Notes under the pieces: generated by a model
Told to the model about the DNA's origin: nothing
Database searches by the model: none
Seen by the model: only the letters and a program-made list of their open reading frames with translations
IMG/VR virus record: IMGVR_UViG_3300046171_000231
Coordinates: 1 to 64,000 of that record
Strand: one strand, 5' to 3'
Length of the DNA: 64,000 nucleotides
DNA from: a virus
Translations under genes and position numbers: made by a program
Part shown: positions 6,655 through 13,316 of the stretch, one piece after another
Position numbering within the stretch: position 1 is the first letter of the stretch
Layout of the letters: the number at the start of each line of letters is the position of its first letter

Positions 6655-6875
6655 TCTCCCTCTGGTTGTTTTGCTCTTGCCTTTTCAATCTTATTGTAAA
6701 ACTTATCAACAGTTGTTTCCAACTCTTTGAAAATTTCATCAATTTCTTCTACTAACTCTTCATCATCGTTACCTTGCACATAACCCTCTAAACAATAGAG
6801 AATAGTGCTTATCTGTTCTTCTCTCAAGGTCAACTTGAGAGGTGTCTGTGGAAATTCACTTCTAATTTTTGTCAT
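6648..6875 (-). CDS. Acidic hypothetical protein (75 aa)
   Basis: MTKIRSEFPQTPLKLTLREEQ leads into an acidic amphipathic helical core with a basic tail. It overlaps the zinc-ribbon gene by seven bases. Family not recognised. Confidence 0.7.
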   Translation of the reverse strand: MTKIRSEFPQTPLKLTLREEQISTILYCLEGYVQGNDDEELVEEIDEIFKELETTVDKFYNKIEKARAKQPEGEW

Positions 6876-6876
6876 C

Positions 6877-7203
6877 TTACTCTCCTACAAACTTGTAGTT
6901 GTACTCTTCAAGTAGAATGTCTCTGACTCTTTCTCTGTCAAGTGAGTCTCCGTCTCCCCAAGTGCAATTTGTAACTCTCTCATCACTACATTGTGAAAGA
7001 TAGAATTGAGTAGCACTATAGATGTCAACTGTGTTGAGTGGTTGACCTGTCTCTTTACTCATCATAGGATAGAGTGGGTCAACAACACCATAGAATGAAT
7101 CTACATACTTCACGAAATCTGTGAGCATATCATTGAGTGCTGTTGATGGTATTCCTGAGTTCATAGTAAGGGATTTCTTGATTACTTCTCTATTATAGGG
7201 CAT
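6877..7203 (-). CDS. Conserved cyanophage hypothetical protein (108 aa)
   Basis: I start at MPYNREVIKKSLTMNSG, which has AGG about eight bases before it. Alternatives upstream are an ATG at 7236 and a TTG at 7251 inside the preceding gene. The sequence DMLTDFVKYVDSFYGVVDPL recalls a conserved cyanomyovirus protein of unknown function. Confidence 0.68.
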   Translation of the reverse strand: MPYNREVIKKSLTMNSGIPSTALNDMLTDFVKYVDSFYGVVDPLYPMMSKETGQPLNTVDIYSATQFYLSQCSDERVTNCTWGDGDSLDRERVRDILLEEYNYKFVGE

Positions 7204-7238
7204 TTTATAACCTATGCGTGGTAGGTTGTGACACATAT

Positions 7239-8156
7239 TTAACTGTCCCAAGCTCCACTTGTAAGGAAGTTTAATCTGCTAAACTCATCCCTATCAACTA
7301 ATTTGTATATACCCCACCTATTCCACATTACATAACCTTCGCCATCTATTTCGCCATCGTCATTAAATGTTGACCACCAAGCATTGTGTTCACATCTTTT
7401 GAGTGCATCCATTTTGATTGACTTGACTAACTTCCAAAGTCTCATCAAGTTAGGGTCAATATTATGTGAGTGTGATATAGTATCAATCACATCATCTGTC
7501 ATTCTTGTTCCAAGACGAATACAATGATTAATAGTTTTCTTTAATTCTTGTGCTTTTTTATTGTCAACAAACTGAACCATAGTTGCCATTTGTTTTGCAA
7601 ACTGACATCTATCATATACAAATTCTTGAAACTTAGCGATTGCATCACATTGAACATACAATACTTTATCAAGGTCAGTTTCAAGTGTATGGTCTAATGG
7701 TACTGCGTGTGTCTCAACTAAGGTGTTACCTGTAGCGATATACTCTGTGTGTGGTGCAATAATAATATTATGGTCTATCTTAAATGGAAATAGATAACCT
7801 ATTGTATTCGGTTGGTAATAGTCATCGCCACCGATACCAAGTAAGTCTCCCTGATATATTGTATCTGTTCTGATTAGATTATCAAAACAAGAGTGTAATT
7901 TATTTGCCAAGTCTGGTTTTTCAGCATATAATATATCAATCTCTTCGTGAGAGTGACATACCATCTTCTTGACTTTATTGAATACTGATTTAGTTCCTAC
8001 GAAAAATTTATCATTTTCGGGATTAGTTCCCCATACAATAGCAGGGCAACCATCTATTTTAAGAGATACCTTTCCCTGTAAAGTAAACCAGTTAATTGCT
8101 GATAAGTCTCCAGTAAGAATAGTATCTTCGGGATGTTCAATGTGTTTGAGTTGCAT
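7239..8156 (-). CDS. Covalent nucleotidyltransferase (ligase)-superfamily protein, KxDG motif (305 aa)
   Basis: The order of motifs is that of ATP-dependent DNA/RNA ligases and capping enzymes: motif I KIDG at residues 33-36 (the Lys would be adenylated), a motif III-like YQGD at 101-104, a motif IV-like EGYVMW at 273-278 and a motif V-like YKLVD at 284-288. No C-terminal OB or zinc domain is apparent. I believe this is the cyanophage family listed as DUF6267, but cannot confirm it here. It may seal nicks in RNA or DNA or attach a nucleotide to another substrate. It sits in the early region between uncharacterised genes. Confidence 0.68.
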   Translation of the reverse strand: MQLKHIEHPEDTILTGDLSAINWFTLQGKVSLKIDGCPAIVWGTNPENDKFFVGTKSVFNKVKKMVCHSHEEIDILYAEKPDLANKLHSCFDNLIRTDTIYQGDLLGIGGDDYYQPNTIGYLFPFKIDHNIIIAPHTEYIATGNTLVETHAVPLDHTLETDLDKVLYVQCDAIAKFQEFVYDRCQFAKQMATMVQFVDNKKAQELKKTINHCIRLGTRMTDDVIDTISHSHNIDPNLMRLWKLVKSIKMDALKRCEHNAWWSTFNDDGEIDGEGYVMWNRWGIYKLVDRDEFSRLNFLTSGAWDS

Positions 8157-8243
8157 TTGTTTGAGTGATAGTAGTTTGCTTAAACTAATATTATTCTCTC
8201 TCTATTGACCTTATATTAACACATACGAGATTATATAGTAAAA

Positions 8244-8384
8244 TTATAACCCAAATGGTAATAATCTGACACCATTTTTTAACAAGAATGTGTCAATAAT
8301 TAGGTTTGCTATATTAGTTCCCCAATGTAGCATCCATAGAAATGAAACAATAAAAATTAGTTTTTCTTTGATTGATAATTTCAT
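8244..8384 (-). CDS. Membrane micropeptide (46 aa)
   Basis: MKLSIKEKLIFIVSFLWML starts a protein with one strong hydrophobic helix and a polar C-terminal loop ending PFGL. The ATG at 8384 follows the stop of the upstream gene by one base. Not recognised; coding support comes from the junction and composition. Confidence 0.55.
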   Translation of the reverse strand: MKLSIKEKLIFIVSFLWMLHWGTNIANLIIDTFLLKNGVRLLPFGL

Positions 8385-8385
8385 T

Positions 8386-8841
8386 TTACCTTAAGTATAA
8401 GTATCCACCCGCCCATCCTACACATCTAGGGTCAGTTAGAAATAACATATCCTTTTTATTACAAAAGCTATATCTAATGTGTTTTGCGGGTGCTTTCCAA
8501 GATGCAGGTTTGAATACATCCCCAGTTTTTTTATCTACAAATGAGTGAACTGTAGTATCTCTCCAATAACCAGTTTTTTCGTTATACTCTTCTCTGGTCA
8601 CTTTTAAATACTTCTTACCTTCACTATATCTAAATCTGTCTAGGTTTGCTTTACCTTGCATAATTTTAACAAGTTGATTTGCTGAATAAGTGCAATCAGG
8701 GTCACGTTGTAAGTTATGCTCAAGACTTCTAATTGTGTCCTGTTTGTAATTCTCATTGAGTGCTTTACAGTAGTCATCAACGTATCTGTTTAGAAATACT
8801 TGATTTGTTCTCTCTACTGATGCTCCGATTACTTTTTCCAT
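8386..8841 (-). CDS. Conserved cyanophage hypothetical protein (151 aa)
   Basis: Start taken at MEKVIGASVERTNQVFLNR; an upstream frame would cross the promoter. A central helical part is followed by a beta-rich C-terminus with SFVDKKTGDVFKPASW and a Gly/aromatic end (CVGWAGGYLYL). I know this only as a conserved cyanophage protein of unknown function. Confidence 0.75.
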   Translation of the reverse strand: MEKVIGASVERTNQVFLNRYVDDYCKALNENYKQDTIRSLEHNLQRDPDCTYSANQLVKIMQGKANLDRFRYSEGKKYLKVTREEYNEKTGYWRDTTVHSFVDKKTGDVFKPASWKAPAKHIRYSFCNKKDMLFLTDPRCVGWAGGYLYLR

Positions 8842-8867
8842 AGGGGTGTTTCTTTGTTTATACATTC

Positions 8868-8896
8868 ATTATAGCAATAAAAAAGGGGGTTGACCA
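8868..8896 (-). promoter_or_regulatory. Promoter directly behind a terminator
   Basis: Minus-strand -10 TATAAT (8868-8873) lies 27 bases from the ATG at 8841. A weak -35 (TGGTCA, 8891-8896) is 17 bp away and inside the terminator loop. Confidence 0.6.
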
Positions 8897-8905
8897 CCCC
8901 CTTGT
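8876..8905 (-). terminator. Intrinsic terminator of the 147-aa gene
   Basis: On the minus strand a seven-base-pair stem AAGGGGG/CCCCCTT with loop TGGTCAA is followed by a T-rich run. It ends the transcript of the gene at 8911-9354 and is followed at once by the next promoter. Confidence 0.82.
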
Positions 8906-8910
8906 GACAC

Positions 8911-9354
8911 TTATTCAACTGTCTGCTTTTTTGGGATTTCTACCTCCTTGACAATTACTCTGGTAATCTTACTATAATCTTCATTAAACTTTTGTTCGGT
9001 AGAGTATGCTACCCATCTGTCTGTGACAAACACATAAGAAAACTCTTGCCAACAATCTATTCGTGTGAACTCATCAAAGTTCTTACTTAATACTGGTTCT
9101 TCATTATCCCCACCATAATAACTAGGTTTTGGGTCAGCGATAGGTGTGAACTCTCCTGTTTCTACATTAAACTTACTATCAGAATAGCAATTACTCATAT
9201 TGCCACCATCTATAAGTTCAGTAACTTTCTCATAAGTGTTGTAGTGTTCTACAAGTTTAACACCTAATCCCTCTGGGTATCCATCAAAGTGATGATATAC
9301 TGAAAGGATTGAATCATCAGGTAATTGAATACCTATTCTTGCTCTGGTTGACAT
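8911..9354 (-). CDS. Conserved phage hypothetical protein (147 aa)
   Basis: The N-terminus MSTRARIGIQLPDDSILSVY followed by HHFDGYPEGLG is a signature shared by many phage proteins of unknown function. The remainder is beta-rich and acidic. It is flanked by a structured RNA candidate upstream and a strong terminator downstream, so it may be a single-gene unit. Confidence 0.76.
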   Translation of the reverse strand: MSTRARIGIQLPDDSILSVYHHFDGYPEGLGVKLVEHYNTYEKVTELIDGGNMSNCYSDSKFNVETGEFTPIADPKPSYYGGDNEEPVLSKNFDEFTRIDCWQEFSYVFVTDRWVAYSTEQKFNEDYSKITRVIVKEVEIPKKQTVE

Positions 9355-9374
9355 AAGAGTTGTTTGTTAATAAG

Positions 9375-9480
9375 GTGCGAGAAACAAAAATACGGACTTA
9401 CACTCAATGATTTCCCTTATCCTTTCGGAGATAGTTAGGACTTGCACCTAACCCATTGGATGCCGATTTTGTTTCCCCAC
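9375..9480 (-). ncRNA. Structured RNA candidate (about 105 nt), unclassified
   Basis: Between two minus-strand genes the minus strand folds into a closing stem of about 14 bp (GTGGGGAAACAAAA at its 5' side, TTTTGTTTCTCGCAC at its 3' side, one bulge), a CGG/CCG extension, a CAATG/CATTG helix, a six-base-pair hairpin GTTAGG-TGCAAGT-CCTAAC and a TCC-GAAA-GGA tetraloop hairpin. It does not fit a tRNA cloverleaf. A riboswitch-like leader of the 147-aa gene, or a stand-alone RNA such as the cyanophage manA or wcaG motifs, are options I cannot separate. Confidence 0.6.
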
Positions 9481-9482
9481 TA

Positions 9483-10040
9483 TTAATATAGCACTTCTAC
9501 AAGAGGATTCAACTTCTCTTGTGACACTTCAATTACTGGCATATAAAGGGTTCCATATTTACCGAATATTCGTCTAAACTTACCAAGTCTATCGCCAAGA
9601 TAAACTATTGCTGATTGAAATGGAGCTGCACCTTTTCCATTTCCAAATTTTAATCTTTTATTAATTGCTAGAAATGGATAGGTTGATATTGACTTCCACC
9701 ATCTTGTCGATACATCCATCTTAATCAACAGGACTAACTCTTTTGCGTGTCCTAGTTGATACTGTGATACTGCATAGGGTATCCACTCTTTACTATTACT
9801 ATATGGATGATTCATAAACACACTCTCGGCAACCCAATTTTGTGCTAAACCATTTATTTTCTCGTCAAAAAGTTTTTTAGCGGGTACATTGGGATTCTCG
9901 ATGTCATTACAACAGGGGTCTAAATCTAGTTTGTTATCGAAAAATTCTAGTACATCCCCTACAAACTCTGGTGGGGTGTTCCAACAATCAGTTCGAGTTC
10001 CTGTTGTTGCTGTTAAAGCTTTTAATGCTGTTGATGCCAT
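9483..10040 (-). CDS. dam: Phage DNA N6-adenine methyltransferase (Dam family, 185 aa)
   Basis: DCWNTPPEFVGDVLEFF, LDLDPCCNDIENPNVPAK, then VFMNHPYS match the phage Dam family: a substrate/AdoMet region followed by a DPPY-like catalytic motif, here NHPYS rather than NPPY. A GLAQNW segment precedes the motif, as usual. Such enzymes methylate adenine (often GATC) to protect phage DNA. A TATAAT box ends only seven bases before the ATG, so a near-leaderless transcript is possible. It is divergent from a plus-strand small gene. Confidence 0.82.
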   Translation of the reverse strand: MASTALKALTATTGTRTDCWNTPPEFVGDVLEFFDNKLDLDPCCNDIENPNVPAKKLFDEKINGLAQNWVAESVFMNHPYSNSKEWIPYAVSQYQLGHAKELVLLIKMDVSTRWWKSISTYPFLAINKRLKFGNGKGAAPFQSAIVYLGDRLGKFRRIFGKYGTLYMPVIEVSQEKLNPLVEVLY

Positions 10041-10064
10041 ACAGATATTATATCACACTTTCGG

Positions 10065-10084
10065 TATAATGTCCACACTAAATA
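10065..10084 (+). promoter_or_regulatory. Tandem host-type and late-type promoter elements
   Basis: Plus-strand TATAAT at 10065-10070 and a CTAAATA late-type box at 10078-10084 precede the plus-strand gene at 10105. Both elements could serve the same gene at different stages. Confidence 0.5.
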
Positions 10085-10104
10085 TTTACAGTTCGGTTAT
10101 CCGT

Positions 10105-10347
10105 ATGAAATTAATTGATGGTTGCCACTCTTTAAAACTAGAATGTGCATTAAGGGAATTAGGTTTTGTAGATGTTGGTTGGAAATGTGTTGCCAACGCA
10201 GGTATATTTCTAGTTTTGCCTTTCGGTTTACCCGAAAAACCAGAGGGGGATTTGCTCGGATTTCAAGTTGTTAAATCTAGTAGGGTAATAAGATTATCCG
10301 AGAGTGCCAAAAAAGCTTTGGACTTTGCTATTGAAATGTCTGGTTAG
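10105..10347 (+). CDS. Small plus-strand hypothetical protein (80 aa)
   Basis: ATG at 10105, MKLIDGCHSLKLECALREL; helical/beta mixed, ending LSESAKKALDFAIEMSG. It is the only plus-strand gene in the first 17 kb. Coding is supported by its own promoter elements, protein-like composition and a tail-to-tail overlap of only four bases with cp12. The open frame extends upstream only as antisense to dam. Not recognised. Confidence 0.58.
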   Translation: MKLIDGCHSLKLECALRELGFVDVGWKCVANAGIFLVLPFGLPEKPEGDLLGFQVVKSSRVIRLSESAKKALDFAIEMSG

Positions 10348-10571
10348 TCGTCATACACTAGACACTCTGGTTCATCAGGGTGCAAGTCGCAAAATAATTC
10401 TAGAGCATTTGGGTCGTGATGGTCGCCAGCTTTTATCTCTTCTGTGTGATGTCCGACATACTCTTGTAGTTCTTGAAGTTCCTCTTTGTAGTGTCTTCTA
10501 GCTGCTGAAGATACTGTTGGGTCTTCAATCTTCTTTTTATCGAACTCGATATGGTCTTCTATTGATTTCAT
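10344..10571 (-). CDS. cp12: CP12-like Calvin cycle inhibitor (75 aa)
   Basis: The C-terminus, ALELFCDLHPDEPECLVYDD, is the CP12 signature: C61 and C70 with eight residues between, and the terminal VYDD that enters the GAPDH active site. The N-terminal cysteine pair of plant CP12 is absent, as I recall for many cyanobacterial and cyanophage forms. CP12 bridges GAPDH and phosphoribulokinase and shuts down carbon fixation; phage CP12 is thought to steer carbon to the pentose phosphate pathway. A late-type CTAAATA box upstream suggests its own promoter. This gene is strong evidence for a cyanobacterial host. Confidence 0.88.
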   Translation of the reverse strand: MKSIEDHIEFDKKKIEDPTVSSAARRHYKEELQELQEYVGHHTEEIKAGDHHDPNALELFCDLHPDEPECLVYDD

Positions 10572-10597
10572 AATGTGTTTTTCGTTTGTGTTAATAC

Positions 10598-10604
10598 TAT
10601 TTAG
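10598..10604 (-). promoter_or_regulatory. Late-type promoter (CTAAATA) upstream of cp12
   Basis: Minus-strand ACCTAAATAGTATT lies 27 bases from the cp12 ATG. The box matches the late motif found before virion genes in this window. Confidence 0.55.
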
Positions 10605-10619
10605 GTTTTTAATGTTATT

Positions 10620-10796
10620 TTAATGTTCGGTCAAATCCCAATGCCATCTGATAGATTTGATAAAATCAAAGGTATCATCCATATAACTTCTATCATTATT
10701 GTCATATTTCCATTCACACAAGTAATTTCTCATTTCCTGTAGTGTCTGGAAATCTCCCTTATGGTCATAATTTTCGTCATACAAATGATACTTCAT
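10620..10796 (-). CDS. Small hypothetical protein (58 aa)
   Basis: MKYHLYDENYDHKGDFQTL then aromatic, Trp- and Tyr-rich sequence ending HWDLTEH. It begins two bases after the upstream stop. Aromatic small proteins of this style recur in cyanophages; function unknown. Confidence 0.62.
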   Translation of the reverse strand: MKYHLYDENYDHKGDFQTLQEMRNYLCEWKYDNNDRSYMDDTFDFIKSIRWHWDLTEH

Positions 10797-10798
10797 AA

Positions 10799-11032
10799 CT
10801 ATGGTAAATCGTGATTGAAAAATGTACCAAACATACCACTATCCCCATCCTTCCTCTGTTCTATTTGGTCTAAGACTTCACTTGCATCAATTACATTTTC
10901 AATCTGTGCTATCATATCAGCAATATTTTTACTGATAAATGGTTTCTCTGTTCTGGCTGCACACGCAAGAGCATTTTTTAAATCTTCTTGTGCATCCCTT
11001 AAAGATGACTTGACAGTTTCAGATAATGCCAT
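10799..11032 (-). CDS. Small conserved cyanophage protein (77 aa)
   Basis: MALSETVKSSLRDAQEDLK and ALACAARTEKPF form a helical hairpin; ends with an acidic Asp/Gly segment. I recognise the DAQ-DLKNALA-ARTEKP style from cyanophage small proteins of unknown function. TAATG overlap with the upstream gene. Confidence 0.7.
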   Translation of the reverse strand: MALSETVKSSLRDAQEDLKNALACAARTEKPFISKNIADMIAQIENVIDASEVLDQIEQRKDGDSGMFGTFFNHDLP

Positions 11033-11418
11033 TATGCTTTAACCCATCCTGTATCGGTCAGTTGATAACCATTTGCTATCAACTCATCTTCATCTAACAA
11101 CCCTGTATTCTCTGGTTCAGTTTGTACCTTACCACTATCTGGTAATTCAGTATAATCTATCCATTTTTTCGGGTCTGTAAGATAATCATCATCCAACGCA
11201 CCCGCATTGATTTCAACTACATTGTTTTTCTTGTCCACACCATATAATAAATCCAAGACTTCCTTACTGTGCCTTGCACATACACGATGGTATTGTGAAT
11301 TTCTTTTCAATGTCAACATAATACAATCCAGTATATCCTGTGGGGATTCAACTGTGAGTGCATCCTCGATAGAGTCCTTTAAATTATTAAGTGATGGGCT
11401 AGAAAATTCGTCTATCAT
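11032..11418 (-). CDS. Hypothetical protein (128 aa)
   Basis: A helical N-terminal region (PSLNNLKDSIEDAL, YHRVCARHSKEVLDLLYGV) and an acidic linker ending in NGYQLTDTGWVKA. No catalytic motif. Overlaps genes on both sides by one to four bases, so it is an operon member. Confidence 0.7.
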   Translation of the reverse strand: MIDEFSSPSLNNLKDSIEDALTVESPQDILDCIMLTLKRNSQYHRVCARHSKEVLDLLYGVDKKNNVVEINAGALDDDYLTDPKKWIDYTELPDSGKVQTEPENTGLLDEDELIANGYQLTDTGWVKA

Positions 11419-11573
11419 TTGTTCTTATCCAAGTGAATTGCTTTCTCCATGATACCTTGAATTTCTTTGGATGTCAAGTTGTTCATCCAACTCCATTCGG
11501 GGTCTTGTTTATCCCATTCGACAGTAAAACTACCGTCTTTATTTTGATTGATTTTCAGAGATTGGTTGCTCAT
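11415..11573 (-). CDS. Small hypothetical protein (52 aa)
   Basis: MSNQSLKINQNKDGSFTVEW followed by a Trp-rich acidic segment and a basic helix. The ATGA overlap with the 128-aa gene supports the reading. Function unknown. Confidence 0.65.
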   Translation of the reverse strand: MSNQSLKINQNKDGSFTVEWDKQDPEWSWMNNLTSKEIQGIMEKAIHLDKNK

Positions 11574-11694
11574 TACTGGAAAGTTTTAAAGTTCGTTTAA
11601 TTAGTCTTGCGTATTTCACTTCCGTATCGGTATATAATTCTGGGTTTGCTTTTGCTCTCTTAATCAATATCTTTGCTGCCTTCTTATCCTTCAT
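11539..11694 (-). CDS. Small basic hypothetical protein (51 aa)
   Basis: MKDKKAAKILIKRAKANPE and EVKYARLIKRTLKLS: a strongly basic helical protein that could bind nucleic acid. Its last 35 bases overlap the following gene in another frame, so the true extent is less certain than for its neighbours. Confidence 0.58.
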   Translation of the reverse strand: MKDKKAAKILIKRAKANPELYTDTEVKYARLIKRTLKLSSNEQPISENQSK

Positions 11695-11729
11695 CAAGTT
11701 TTAAGTTATATTAAGAATTATTTAGTATA

Positions 11730-12050
11730 TCAGGAATTAAAGATATTCTTGATGTCTCCTGATACCGATGAACTATCCTTTTTAATCTTAACTCTTGTCT
11801 TAAATCTATCATCGTGTTCTGATAATCTCATCTGAACATTTATCATTTCATCCTGTAATCTTTCTATCCTTTCATTCTGAGATTGTATAATTTCTTCCAT
11901 CATATATTGTTCCCCACTCATAGGGTCTTTCACTCTAACTTCAAACTGTTCTTCTGGTGTTAGTCTATTTCTGTATGGATATAACCAATCAGCAATTTCG
12001 TCTGCGACCATCCACGCAAACTCTCTAATTTTAAATAATACTTTCATCAT
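11730..12050 (-). CDS. Coiled-coil hypothetical protein (106 aa)
   Basis: An aromatic N-terminus with WMVADEIADWLYPYRNR, then residues about 50-85 (QNERIERLQDEMINVQMRL) forming a coiled coil and a basic tail. The aromatic helix may be membrane-peripheral. Overlaps the next upstream gene by 20 bases. Function unknown. Confidence 0.7.
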   Translation of the reverse strand: MMKVLFKIREFAWMVADEIADWLYPYRNRLTPEEQFEVRVKDPMSGEQYMMEEIIQSQNERIERLQDEMINVQMRLSEHDDRFKTRVKIKKDSSSVSGDIKNIFNS

Positions 12051-12207
12051 CTATCCCCATAATTGACATAATTGATAGTAGTGTATCATAAGGTATCCAA
12101 GCAGGCTCCTCATCGCCAAATCTAACTTCGACTTCCTTAATATTTTTCTGGTAAAATCTGCTATAAACAGTTCTTACGTTTTGAACGTATCTCAAAGGAC
12201 TAAACAT
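12031..12207 (-). CDS. Small hypothetical protein (58 aa)
   Basis: I choose ATG 12207 (MFSPLRYVQNVRTVYS) over a TTG at 12225, since GGAG lies upstream of the ATG. The product has a basic N-terminal half and an acidic C-terminus. A hairpin/TATAAT element precedes it, so it heads the operon toward cp12. Confidence 0.68.
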   Translation of the reverse strand: MFSPLRYVQNVRTVYSRFYQKNIKEVEVRFGDEEPAWIPYDTLLSIMSIMGIDDESII

Positions 12208-12224
12208 AATATATTGTTTCTCCA

Positions 12225-12258
12225 ATTATAAACCCCCTGACTTAAAAAGTCAAGGGGT
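12225..12258 (-). terminator. Hairpin fused to a TATAAT box
   Basis: A 12-bp stem (AACCCC and GACTT arms, one mismatch) with an AAA or TTT loop spans 12232-12258. On the minus strand it ends the small upstream transcript and runs directly into TATAAT (12225-12230), the -10 for the gene at 12207. On the plus strand the stem is followed by GTTTTTT, so it could also stop antisense transcription. Confidence 0.65.
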
Positions 12259-12327
12259 TGTTTTTTATTCTATTTTACTTAAGGTGGATGGTAGAATTGA
12301 TACATTTGCTAACTCGGTAAACTACAA

Positions 12328-12471
12328 TTAACGAATTAAAACCTCCTTACATATTCTCTTACATTCTGATTGTCTATCATCACATTCGATTAAGCACTCG
12401 TAATATTCTGTGATTAAATCGTTATCATCATTATAACCGTTGAGTTGATTTAGTGGAATTAAGTTGTGCAT
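12328..12471 (-). CDS. Small Cys-containing cyanophage protein (47 aa)
   Basis: The C-terminal half YYECLIECDDRQSECKRIC has four regularly spaced cysteines, a pattern I recall from tiny cyanophage proteins. The ATG at 12471 is followed by a neutral linker with Asn/Asp. It probably forms a disulfide-linked helical hairpin. Not in an obvious operon: a hairpin terminator follows. Confidence 0.6.
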   Translation of the reverse strand: MHNLIPLNQLNGYNDDNDLITEYYECLIECDDRQSECKRICKEVLIR

Positions 12472-12624
12472 TTTATCGAATAATAGTTGAATATTTGAAC
12501 CATAATACAGGAGTTTTAGTGCATCTTGTTTTCTCCAACTCTATACTATTATGTATGCAAATCCACACCGTATTTTCCGATACAATTTAACAAAAATTTA
12601 TGCCTACGCACATATACCTAGTGT

Positions 12625-12924
12625 CTAATCTCTTTGTCTCCAATCGTCTGACCTGTCAGGTTTGAACCAATCAACAATCTCATCTGGACTATTAAAACCC
12701 CTTTTGTGATTACTTGAATCGGGGTCTCCAATATTCAAGTTATTCAAAAAAGAATCATTCGGATTCCTTGATATTTTCCTTGCTTTGTTTAACATTCCTC
12801 TAGCACTTGTATTCGCCTTTCCCAATTTGTTTGCCCATATCATATCTTCTAATGAAACTTCTGTTCCCGAAGCAATGTCCTTGCAAATAGCTTCTAATCT
12901 TAGTCGGTATTGGGTAGATAACAT
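12625..12924 (-). CDS. Conserved cyanophage hypothetical protein (99 aa)
   Basis: MLSTQYRLRLEAICKDI, EVSLEDMIWANKLGKANT and a C-terminal SSNHKRGFNSPDEIVDWF match a conserved cyanophage protein of unknown function. A basic helical region in the middle could bind nucleic acid. A late-type AATAAATA box lies upstream. Confidence 0.74.
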   Translation of the reverse strand: MLSTQYRLRLEAICKDIASGTEVSLEDMIWANKLGKANTSARGMLNKARKISRNPNDSFLNNLNIGDPDSSNHKRGFNSPDEIVDWFKPDRSDDWRQRD

Positions 12925-12946
12925 AAGGTAATTTTATAGTTCACAT

Positions 12947-12954
12947 TATTTATT
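12947..12954 (-). promoter_or_regulatory. Late-type promoter (AATAAATA)
   Basis: Minus-strand AAAATAAATAATG about 23 bases before the ATG at 12924, the same placement as the late promoters before virion genes. Confidence 0.5.
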
Positions 12955-13033
12955 TTAATAGATTTACCCTAGTATTAATGTATTAGTATGAACACATTAC
13001 CGCCATTTTGTAAATGGTTTTGTATCAACAGCA

Positions 13034-13067
13034 ATCCTATCTTTCACTTCATCCTATCTTTCACTTC
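13034..13067. repeat. 17-bp tandem duplication at a gene's 3' end
   Basis: ATCCTATCTTTCACTTC occurs twice head to tail (13034-13050, 13051-13067). The unit is not a multiple of three. With one copy removed, the minus-strand gene would read on for about a dozen more codons (continuing IAVDTKPFTKWR) before a stop. Confidence 0.85.
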
Positions 13068-13316
13068 AATTAACTTTGCTGTCTCTAATTCATCACTCTC
13101 ATCTGCATAGGTATGATGTGTGACTTCCTTCAATGTTTTAAGGTATTCTAAAACGTGTTCTCTTATTTCCATCAGGTCATCATAACAACCTTGATTATAT
13201 GCACAACCACGCAAATCAGCATCAGGTTTCATTACTGACTCCGTAAATAAATCCAACGCTCGCTGATATTTTTCAGCAGAAGTTTCATTCTTATCAGATG
13301 AGTTTTGATCGTGCAT
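13044..13316 (-). CDS. Hypothetical protein, C-terminus altered by duplication (90 aa)
   Basis: MHDQNSSDKNETSAEKYQRAL begins a helical acidic protein. It ends EVKDRMK because a 17-bp tandem duplication shifts the frame; with one copy it would end with a conserved-looking tail. Overlaps the upstream gene by 23 bases. Family not recognised. Confidence 0.65.
   Translation of the reverse strand: MHDQNSSDKNETSAEKYQRALDLFTESVMKPDADLRGCAYNQGCYDDLMEIREHVLEYLKTLKEVTHHTYADESDELETAKLIEVKDRMK

Noticed and set aside
9375-9480. tRNA
   Set aside because: A T-arm-like TTAGG-TGCAAGT-CCTAA hairpin is present, but no acceptor stem, D-arm or anticodon arm fits at the required distances.
9889-10104. N-terminal extension of the plus-strand small gene
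   Set aside because: It runs antisense through the dam start and shows no protein-like pattern; the ATG at 10105 after promoter elements is better.
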